NCBI GenBank assembly: GCA_002379855.1
Contig: DFUX01000047.1
Coordinates: 1 to 12,923, forward strand
Source: Cloacimonetes bacterium UBA4175
GTDB taxonomy: Bacteria > Cloacimonadota > Cloacimonadia > Cloacimonadales > Cloacimonadaceae
Direction: 5' to 3'
DNA: 12,923 bases
Part shown: piece after piece, positions 7,811 to 12,923 of the stretch
Layout: each line of letters opens with the position of its first letter
Position numbering within the stretch: position 1 is the stretch's first letter
Program-made: the position numbers and the translations under genes
Notes under the pieces: generated by a model
Seen by the model: only the letters and a program-made list of their open reading frames with translations
What the model was told of the DNA's origin: nothing
The model's database searches: none

Positions 7811-9053
7811 AACAACCCTCGTCAATCCCCTTAACAGGGACAGGCTGGAGATCCTGGGCGACCACGTCATCTCCTGCCAAGCTGGCGTAATAAGCGAAAA
7901 ACGCCCCTATGACCCGGCTCTGGACTCCGACTGCGAAGACCGCCGCGACTGCGTTCTCTTGCCTGGCTTGATAGATGTCCACACCCATCTTTCCCAATAC
8001 CGGATTCGCGGACTCTTTGAACCAGCTCTTTTTCCCTGGCTGGACAAGCATGTTTACCCCGCCGAAGCCCGTTCCTCAGACCCCGCTTACGCTCGGGGCA
8101 TCGCGGAAGAGTTCTTTGCCGCGCTTTTTGCCGCCGGAACCACCACCTCCGTGATTTTCACCGCCCCCTTTGAGGTTTCCTGCCAAAAGGCGTTTGAAGC
8201 GGCATCCCAAATGGGAGCCCGAGCCTACATCGGGATGAGCCTGATGGATCAAAACTGCCCCGGGCAACTGCGACAGGATACGGACAACGCCATCGCCCTC
8301 AGCAAGGACTTGTTCCAACGCTTCGACACAGCAAGCCCCCTCTTGCGCTATATCCTCACACCCCGTTTCGCGGTATCCTGTTCTTCCCGCTTGCTGAGTT
8401 GGGTTGGCAGTTTTGCCGCCGATAACGCCGCCTGGATCCAGACCCATCTCTCGGAAAACGAGGAAGAGGTCAGCTTTGTGCGCGGCGCCTTCAAAACCGG
8501 GACCTACACCCAGGTGTATCAGGAACGCGGCCTGCTCACCCCACGCAGCATCTTTGCCCACGCCATCCATCTTGGCGAAGCGGAAATGGGCATACTCGCC
8601 TCTCACAGATGCAAGCTGGCATACTGTCCGGATTCCAATTTCTTCCTCAAGAGCGGGGAATTCCCCTATCGGGATATCTCCCTGCATGGCATCGACATCG
8701 GCATTGGCAGCGATGTCGCGGCAGGGACAACGCCCAACATGCTCTATCACGCCAAGATGGCAAACTTTCGGCAAAGCGCCCATCCGCTGTTACCTGCCCG
8801 CCTGATCTGGCACCTCACCCTGGGCAACGCCGCCCTGTTGGGTTTGGAGGACAGGATAGGATCGCTGGAACGCGGCAAAGAAGCGGACTTCATCCTCTTA
8901 AACCTTCCCAAACCGCTGGATGGAGAAAACGACCTTGCCTCGGAACTCTGCTTTTGCGGCCACGAATACCAGCTCAGGGAGACCGTTATCGCGGGCAGGA
9001 CGGTGTTCTTGTCTTCCGGCTTATCAAGCCCCCGTCACCATGGCTTAACTTAA
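7797..9053 (+). CDS. guaD: Guanine deaminase (amidohydrolase superfamily)
   Basis: Hydrolyses guanine to xanthine and ammonia in purine salvage or catabolism, in the cytosol. The 418 residues carry all the metal ligands of the amidohydrolase fold: H62 and H64 in PGLIDVHTHL, H217 in IQTHLSENEEE, H255 (or the nearby H258) in FAHAIHL and D306 in GIGSDVAAGT. Guanine-deaminase-type features include PWLDKHVYPAEAR, AAGTTTSVIF, SLMDQNCP, LTPRFAVSCS, and CPDSNFFLKSG. A related aminohydrolase such as 8-oxoguanine deaminase is less likely given these motifs. The start overlaps the upstream gene by 14 nt and no strong Shine-Dalgarno is seen, so translation is probably by reinitiation or coupling. No other purine genes lie nearby. 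This is the last gene of the run; I see no convincing terminator hairpin after it. Confidence 0.9.
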   Translation: MRKIRTTLVNPLNRDRLEILGDHVISCQAGVISEKRPYDPALDSDCEDRRDCVLLPGLIDVHTHLSQYRIRGLFEPALFPWLDKHVYPAEARSSDPAYARGIAEEFFAALFAAGTTTSVIFTAPFEVSCQKAFEAASQMGARAYIGMSLMDQNCPGQLRQDTDNAIALSKDLFQRFDTASPLLRYILTPRFAVSCSSRLLSWVGSFAADNAAWIQTHLSENEEEVSFVRGAFKTGTYTQVYQERGLLTPRSIFAHAIHLGEAEMGILASHRCKLAYCPDSNFFLKSGEFPYRDISLHGIDIGIGSDVAAGTTPNMLYHAKMANFRQSAHPLLPARLIWHLTLGNAALLGLEDRIGSLERGKEADFILLNLPKPLDGENDLASELCFCGHEYQLRETVIAGRTVFLSSGLSSPRHHGLT

Positions 9054-9152
9054 AACGGCTCTTTTGGAAGGTTTATTGCATGATCATAACTGGAATTTTG
9101 TGTGATATACATTTACACGCTTGACTATTTATATAATATTAAGGAGTGACCT
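9054..9152 (+). promoter_or_regulatory. AT-rich upstream region with strong RBS for the 9153 gene
   Basis: This gap is much richer in A and T than its surroundings and separates the coupled gene run from the next gene. AAGGAG at 9141-9146 lies 6 nt before the GTG start at 9153 and fixes that start. A TATAAT sits at 9132-9137 and a TTGACT at 9121-9126, but they are only 5 nt apart and cannot be a standard pair. Used as a -10, TATAAT would place the transcript start inside the ribosome site. A promoter is likely here, but I cannot assign its elements. Confidence 0.45.
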
Positions 9153-12100
9153 GTGAAAAACATCGTCATCTTGTTGATCATATTGGGAACTTGTTTCTCC
9201 CTGTCGGCCGCGGTTTTATGGGATGAAGCTGTGGCTATCCGGCAGGGGACCAACATCGAATGGTTCCGCACCGGCATCGAAACCAGCGACGGCGGAGCCA
9301 TTTATGTGTGGTCTGACACCAAGCTGGGGGAACGCGACCTGTGGGCCCAGAAAGTGGACGCCAACGGCAACATGTGTTGGGGGGAACCCCTGTTGGTGGA
9401 CGGGAAGCACGACCGCCAGGAAGACCCCGTCATCACCCGCACAAGCGACAACAACTATATCATCGCCTGGATAGATTTTTCGGACGATCCCGATGGAAAT
9501 GTCTATGCCCAGAAAGTGAACAATCAAGGCTCCCTGTTGTGGCAGATGGGAGGCAAGCCTGTCTGCGTGCACACCGGAACCCAGATCTCGCTCAATATCG
9601 AACCTGACAACGCGGGCGGCGCCTACATTGTCTGGTCTGATTCCCGCAACCCGAGCAAAGACCTTTACGGCCAGCGTCTGGATGCCAACGGCAATCCGGT
9701 CTGGGCGGTGAACGGCATCCCCATTGCCAACGGGCCTGGGGACGAAGAGCAGAACACCATGCTCCCGGATGGGGAAGGCGGCCTGATGATAGCCTACACC
9801 CACTCCTACGTGGGCGCGGAGGACATCTATGCCAAACGCTTCGACGCCAACGGCAACATGGTCTGGCCCCAGACTCTGGTTCTCACCGACGCCCCCGGCA
9901 ATCAGGGCAAGGTGCGCATGGCTCCCATAGCTCCCGGCGAGTTTGTTTTCACCTGGGAGGATCAGCGCAACGCCGATCCCGATATCTACGCCCAAAAAGT
10001 GAACATCGCGGGTCAGACTTTGTGGTCTGATCCCTTTATCGTCTTTGGCGATTCCGGTACCCCGTCTTTCTGTCCCCAGCGCAACCCCCGCATCGTTGGC
10101 ACTTCAGACAACGCCGTGGTGGTGGTCTGGGAAGACTTCCGCCTGGATGACCAGAACCCCGACCTTTTCGCGCAGAAGATCAACGCCGCCGGCAACCTGC
10201 TTTGGGGAGCCGGTGGAGTGGCCTTTGGGGTTGCGGAGTTTGCCCAATCCGGAGCGCGCCTCGACGCGGATAGCAATGGCGGCTGCTACATTGTTTGGGA
10301 TGATTTCCGTAACGGCAACTCGCCCAACGACGATATTTACGCCCAACACCTGGACGCCAACGGAAACGCCCTCTGGGAAGCCAACGGAAGGCCTGTATGC
10401 AACGCCGTAAACCAGCAAAACAGCGCTCTGGTAAAAGTGTCTGGCGACAACGTCTTCATCAACTGGATGGACATCCGCGACGGCAGCGTGGGCATCTACT
10501 ATCAGGTTTACAACGCCGCCGGAACGGCACTGTTGGAAAATAACGGCAAATTGGTGTTCTGGGGCCTCAGCGGCGACGCTCCCTTGGGAAACTACCAGAT
10601 CCTTCCCAGGGCCAACGACCTGGTCGTCATCTGGCAGGACACCCGTTTTGCCAACCTGGGTTATCAGATCTATTTCCAGTTCCTGGATTTCAACGGCAAC
10701 ACCCTGCTGGAAGAGAACGGCAGGCCTATTACCCTCCAGACTGGCGCTGACCAGATCACGCCCCACGCCCTTGTGACGCCGGATGGCAGGATAGCTGTCG
10801 TCTGGGAGGACAAACGCGGGCACAACCCCCAGATCTACGCTCAATTGCTGGATGCCAACGGGAACCGCCTCTGGGGCGATACCGGCCTCGAGATCACGTC
10901 GAACAACCCAGTCCGCCAGAAAGACCCCCGCATTACCTATGACGCGGATTTGGACGCCTTTTACATCGGCTGGTCAAACTACGATCATCTGGCCGGCACC
11001 AGTTTCATCTATCACGTATATGGCCAGATGATCCAAAATGGCCAGAAAATGTGGGGCGAAGACGGGGTCAAAATATCCTCGATATCTGCGGCGGAACAGA
11101 GCAACGAATGTATCCTGAACGACATGCAGGGGTCCTACTTCATTTGGGAACGCTATAACACCGCGGAATACACCCAAAGCGTTTACATCAAGAAAGTGAA
11201 CGCCCAAGGCCAGGCCGATACAGGCTGGCCCACGGAAGGCATGCCTGTCAGCACCTACAATTCCTGGGACAACGAACAGCGCACGGCGATCTCCGCCCTC
11301 ACGGATGAAGGGATCTTTGTGATGTGGAGGGACAAACGCACCGACTTTGTTTCCAATTATTACGGCCAACTCATATCCCCCAGCGGACAGAGTCAATGGG
11401 AACCGCTTGGCGTCAATCTCGCGGATTACTCGCGGGAACAGGAACAGGCTGTGATCGCCAATACGGATGTCTGGAGTGACGGAGTCGTGTTCGCCTTCTG
11501 CGAAAATATCGACGGTTACCACGATATCGTCGCCAGCCGCTACTCGCTTTCCGGCTCGCCGATGTGGGGAGACCTGGGACACTTTGTGGTTCAGAAAGAC
11601 AGCACCCAGGCCAACCCCAGCCTGGCTCGCTTCAGCTCCGGCGGAATGGCGATCGCCTGGACCGAGTATCTGAGCATCGAAGCCGACATCTATTACAAAT
11701 ACATCAATGCCGACGGAAGCTTTGTGGGCGAGGCCGGCGGCAATATCCTCTGCGACGCGGGTAAATCCCAGTATGAGCCGCTTGTGGTGACCAAAGGCAA
11801 TGATGCCTACGTTATCTGGGCGGATGGGCGTTCCAGCGGGAAAACCGAGATTTTGGGTATCTTTGCTCAAAAGCTGAGCTGTGAGACTGTCTCGAACTCC
11901 GATCCCACGGCTCCCTCCCTGAACTCCTTTGACCTTCTGCAAAACCACCCCAATCCGTTCAACCCCAGCACCACTATCCGGCTATCCATCAAGGACAACG
12001 CCCGCCCCTACTCACTGAACATCTACAACATCAGGGGACAGCTTGTCCACACCCTGCACGACGGTGTTTTACAAAAAGGCATGCACACCTTTACCTGGGA

Positions 12101-12203
12101 TGGCAGGGACAAGGACGGAAACCCGATGGCCTCGGGTGTTTACCAATATCGCCTGAGCGACGGCAGGCAAAGCCAGAGCAAGCGCATGGTCTTGTTAAAA
12201 TAA
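9153..12203 (+). CDS. Large secreted repeat protein with FlgD-like C-terminal sorting domain
   Basis: A 1016-residue exported protein. It opens with a signal peptide (GTG start, MKNIVILLIILGTCFSLSAA). The body holds sixteen units of about 56 residues. Each has a strand of the WEDxR or IVWSDSR type, then an (I/L/V)-Y-A-Q-K-(V/L)-(D/N)-A-N-G-N-x-L-W segment. These segments begin near residues 63, 117, 171, 225, 278, 338, 395, 448, 506, 561, 622, 677, 736, 792, 846 and 903. The pattern suggests beta-propeller blades, perhaps two propellers. Residues ~925-1016 are a FlgD-like Ig/type IX sorting domain (NHPNPFNPSTTIRLS, NIYNIRGQLV, ASGVYQYRL, KRMVLLK end), so the protein is probably released or surface-anchored through type IX secretion. 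It has its own upstream region and a following terminator, so it is likely monocistronic. The ligand is unknown; no catalytic motif was recognised. Confidence 0.88.
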   Translation: MKNIVILLIILGTCFSLSAAVLWDEAVAIRQGTNIEWFRTGIETSDGGAIYVWSDTKLGERDLWAQKVDANGNMCWGEPLLVDGKHDRQEDPVITRTSDNNYIIAWIDFSDDPDGNVYAQKVNNQGSLLWQMGGKPVCVHTGTQISLNIEPDNAGGAYIVWSDSRNPSKDLYGQRLDANGNPVWAVNGIPIANGPGDEEQNTMLPDGEGGLMIAYTHSYVGAEDIYAKRFDANGNMVWPQTLVLTDAPGNQGKVRMAPIAPGEFVFTWEDQRNADPDIYAQKVNIAGQTLWSDPFIVFGDSGTPSFCPQRNPRIVGTSDNAVVVVWEDFRLDDQNPDLFAQKINAAGNLLWGAGGVAFGVAEFAQSGARLDADSNGGCYIVWDDFRNGNSPNDDIYAQHLDANGNALWEANGRPVCNAVNQQNSALVKVSGDNVFINWMDIRDGSVGIYYQVYNAAGTALLENNGKLVFWGLSGDAPLGNYQILPRANDLVVIWQDTRFANLGYQIYFQFLDFNGNTLLEENGRPITLQTGADQITPHALVTPDGRIAVVWEDKRGHNPQIYAQLLDANGNRLWGDTGLEITSNNPVRQKDPRITYDADLDAFYIGWSNYDHLAGTSFIYHVYGQMIQNGQKMWGEDGVKISSISAAEQSNECILNDMQGSYFIWERYNTAEYTQSVYIKKVNAQGQADTGWPTEGMPVSTYNSWDNEQRTAISALTDEGIFVMWRDKRTDFVSNYYGQLISPSGQSQWEPLGVNLADYSREQEQAVIANTDVWSDGVVFAFCENIDGYHDIVASRYSLSGSPMWGDLGHFVVQKDSTQANPSLARFSSGGMAIAWTEYLSIEADIYYKYINADGSFVGEAGGNILCDAGKSQYEPLVVTKGNDAYVIWADGRSSGKTEILGIFAQKLSCETVSNSDPTAPSLNSFDLLQNHPNPFNPSTTIRLSIKDNARPYSLNIYNIRGQLVHTLHDGVLQKGMHTFTWDGRDKDGNPMASGVYQYRLSDGRQSQSKRMVLLK
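9339..11893 (+). repeat. Sixteen-unit coding repeat, about 168 bp period
   Basis: The DNA encoding the YAQK-DANGN-LW segments recurs with intervals of 53-61 codons (mean 56). Units 1-10 are the most alike and several share the DNA string GCCAACGGCAA or close variants. Units 11-16 have drifted (for example SPSGQSQW, SLSGSPMW), and the last is cut short after AQKLS, where the linker to the sorting domain begins. The near-constant period points to growth by tandem duplication of one blade. Confidence 0.8.
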
Positions 12204-12228
12204 CCTTGGGGAATAACATAATACGCAG

Positions 12229-12259
12229 AGCCCGGGAGCATTTCCGGGCTTTGTGTTTT
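12229..12259 (+). terminator. Rho-independent-type terminator after the secreted repeat protein
   Basis: A 7-bp GC-rich stem, AGCCCGG (12229-12235) with CCGGGCT (12244-12250), has an 8-nt loop and is followed by TTGTGTTTT. It begins 25 bp after the stop at 12203. The T-run is interrupted by two G, so strength is uncertain. Confidence 0.7.
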
Positions 12260-12296
12260 CCCCGGGGAAAGCCATTTGGCAAGACCGTTTGAAGTC

Positions 12297-12447
12297 AGCC
12301 GGCCTCGGGGTTTGGCGCAATCCATGCAAGCTTCCTTGCCGGCTTAAAATCCCAACTCAGCCAGCATGGAGTTCATAGGGCCTTAACTGGCTGTAAATCT
12401 CCACCCGACGCCTGGGCTCTATATTACTCATACGGAAAAAAGAGCCC
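12297..12447. other. Three consecutive long-loop stem-loops
   Basis: AGCCGG (12297-12302) pairs with CCGGCT (12339-12344), enclosing an inner hairpin GCAAG/CTTGC at 12326-12339 (the last base is shared, so only one can close fully). CAGCCAG (12358-12364) pairs with CTGGCTG (12387-12393). GGGCTCT (12414-12420) pairs with AGAGCCC (12441-12447) across a 20-nt loop. They could be part of a structured transcript or remnants of repeats. Seven-bp stems with long loops can occur by chance, and no promoter is apparent. Confidence 0.3.
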
Positions 12448-12527
12448 CACGCGTGATAAGGCAGGCGAATCGCCATCATACCTTGATGTCCCACCGACAA
12501 ACCATTGACGCCCGGCCAAAAGCCCGC

Positions 12528-12571
12528 TCAGCGGTTGGTCAGCGGTCATTCAGCGATCAATGAGCGATGAG
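12528..12571. repeat. Four-unit 11-bp tandem repeat
   Basis: TCAGCGGTTGG, TCAGCGGTCAT, TCAGCGATCAA and TGAGCGATGAG follow each other without gaps. The core T-C/G-AGCG is constant and the last four bases vary. The spacing is exactly 11 bp, close to one helical turn. Confidence 0.6.
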
Positions 12572-12670
12572 CGTATGAGGGGCGTGGGTGATACTTTTTA
12601 ACCTGGATTATTACAACAGGGGTTCACATTCCACCATTTCACCTTTCCACGGCTGTTACCAAAAGACTGG

Positions 12671-12701
12671 ATCCCGGGTCAAGCATGCGCTTGCCCGGGA
12701 T
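12671..12701. repeat. Long palindromic element
   Basis: ATCCCGGG (12671-12678) pairs with CCCGGGAT (12694-12701), and CAAGC (12680-12684) with GCTTG (12689-12693). This makes a 13-bp stem with one bulged T (12679) and an ATGC loop. Flanked by TGG and GAC, it resembles the dispersed TGGAT-CCCGGG-type intergenic palindromes seen in many bacterial genomes. It is not followed by a T-run, so it is more likely a dispersed repeat than a terminator. Confidence 0.65.
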
Positions 12702-12742
12702 GACACGGTATATAGTCTGGTTTGGTCTGTTTCATGGTCGGG

Positions 12743-12825
12743 CTGCCGAAGTCTGTTCGGCAGAGGCAATGGAGTTGCCTGTTTAGAAGAGACCTCCGGT
12801 CTCTGTGGCAAACGGACTTTGCCAC
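12743..12825. repeat. Array of four perfect hairpins with shared loop consensus
   Basis: Hairpin 1 (12743-12763) has stem CTGCCGAA/TTCGGCAG and loop GTCTG. Hairpin 2 (12764-12780) has stem AGGCAA/TTGCCT and loop TGGAG. After the 7-nt spacer GTTTAGA comes hairpin 3 (12788-12804), stem AGAGACC/GGTCTCT and loop TCC, then hairpin 4 (12805-12825), stem GTGGCAAA/TTTGCCAC and loop CGGAC. Hairpins 1-2 and 3-4 abut directly. Read on the appropriate strand (-, +, -, +), with the hairpin 3 loop extended by its closing pair, the loops are CAGAC, TGGAG, CGGAG and CGGAC, consensus YRGAS. Stems have no mismatches. Confidence 0.85.
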
Positions 12826-12858
12826 CCCTGGGCACTGGCTCCCGGGTCAAGGGGTTCG

Positions 12859-12911
12859 CGCAGATATACGCGGAAAATTACGCAGATTGCCGCGGATTGG
12901 TGCGGTATTGG
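12859..12911. repeat. Short CGCRGATT-type degenerate tandem repeat
   Basis: About five units of 10-12 bp: CGCAGATATA, CGCGGAAAATTA, CGCAGATTGC, CGCGGATTGG and TGCGGTATTGG, consensus YGCRGATTNN. This kind of short intergenic repeat fills the space between the two shared flanks in the second module. Confidence 0.5.
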
Positions 12912-12923
12912 GCTGCCGAAGTC

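Larger units (their letters stand above)
12260..12923. other. Gene-free stretch packed with small repeats and hairpins
   Basis: No reading frame here has a ribosome site, family motif or protein-like composition; the longest ones run through palindromes. Base composition shifts along it. It holds, in order: stem-loops at 12297-12447, an 11-bp tandem repeat at 12528-12571, a pyrimidine-biased stretch with two similar CAC-TTCCAC strings at 12623-12650, a long palindrome at 12671-12701, the four-hairpin array at 12743-12825, short CGCRGATT repeats at 12859-12911, and a second copy of the first hairpin's left arm at the window edge. Confidence 0.75.
12666..12923. repeat. Modular repeat, two copies about 169 bp apart (second incomplete)
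   Basis: ACTGG-A/C-TCCCGGGTCAAG occurs at 12666-12683 and 12834-12851, 17 of 18 bases identical and 168 bp apart. GGGCTGCCGAAGTC occurs at 12740-12753 and again at 12910-12923, identical over 14 bases and 170 bp apart. Between them lie 56 and 58 bp with no evident similarity. The second copy runs off the window end. Confidence 0.7.

Noticed and set aside
9054..9120. Terminator after guaD
   Set aside because: No GC-rich stem followed by a T-run could be found; only weak AT-rich pairings exist.
9121..9137. TTGACT and TATAAT as a promoter pair
   Set aside because: Only 5 nt separate them instead of about 17, so they cannot be one standard promoter.
10974..11948. 324-codon minus-strand frame inside the repeat protein gene
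   Set aside because: It mirrors the repetitive plus-strand codons; the plus frame has signal peptide, repeats and sorting domain, and the minus frame has no recognisable motif.
12623..12650. Two similar CAC-TTCCAC strings as a repeat element
   Set aside because: The match is short and imperfect in a pyrimidine-biased stretch, so chance cannot be excluded.
12743..12825. Integron attC site
   Set aside because: Stems are perfect with no extrahelical bases, no R'/R'' core sites are evident, and no cassette genes or integrase lie nearby.
12743..12825. tRNA or other classic RNA gene
   Set aside because: Four sequential hairpins without an enclosing acceptor stem or conserved tRNA arms do not form a cloverleaf.
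12656..12850. 64-codon minus-strand reading frame
   Set aside because: It runs through the palindrome and the hairpin array, has no ribosome site and no protein-like pattern; it is a by-product of repeats.
12743..12923. CRISPR array
   Set aside because: The hairpins are adjacent, differ in stem sequence and lack equal-length unique spacers; no cas genes are present.

Overview
The window reads like chromosome from an anaerobic, Gram-negative-type bacterium of the FCB superphylum. Candidatus Cloacimonadota is my best guess, but this is inference. The main clue is the last gene. It encodes a very repetitive secreted protein ending in an NPFNPST-type FlgD-like C-terminal sorting domain, the kind used by type IX secretion and common in Cloacimonadota and related phyla. 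Composition is moderately GC-rich and uniform over the genes. All genes are on the + strand.

Positions 1-9053 hold six tightly packed or overlapping genes that look like one translationally coupled operon: the 3' part of an aspartate kinase (lysC), methionyl-tRNA synthetase (metG), an exported SpoIID/LytB-type peptidoglycan lytic transglycosylase, the redox chaperone Hsp33 (hslO), an exported 890-residue protein with a seven-bladed FG-GAP/VCBS propeller and a C-terminal ASPIC/UnbV-like domain, and guanine deaminase (guaD). Four junctions overlap by 4-14 nt and the fifth gap is 18 nt. The contents mix amino-acid and translation housekeeping with envelope and secreted functions. No single pathway is evident, so the linkage may only reflect shared expression.

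An AT-rich gap of about 100 bp (9054-9152) precedes a GTG-start gene (9153-12203) for a secreted 1016-residue protein. It has sixteen units of about 56 residues followed by the sorting domain, and a terminator-like hairpin lies 25 bp after its stop.

The last ~660 bp (12260-12923) contain no convincing gene but are dense in structure. There are three long-loop stem-loops, a four-unit 11-bp repeat, a 13-bp-stem palindrome, and a set of four perfect hairpins at 12743-12825 arranged 21-17-(7)-17-21. All four carry the same loop consensus (YRGAS) in alternating orientation, while their stems differ by compensated base-pair changes. Flanking modules recur about 169 bp later around an unrelated spacer and run off the window's right edge. 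This hairpin/module array is the most unusual thing in the window.
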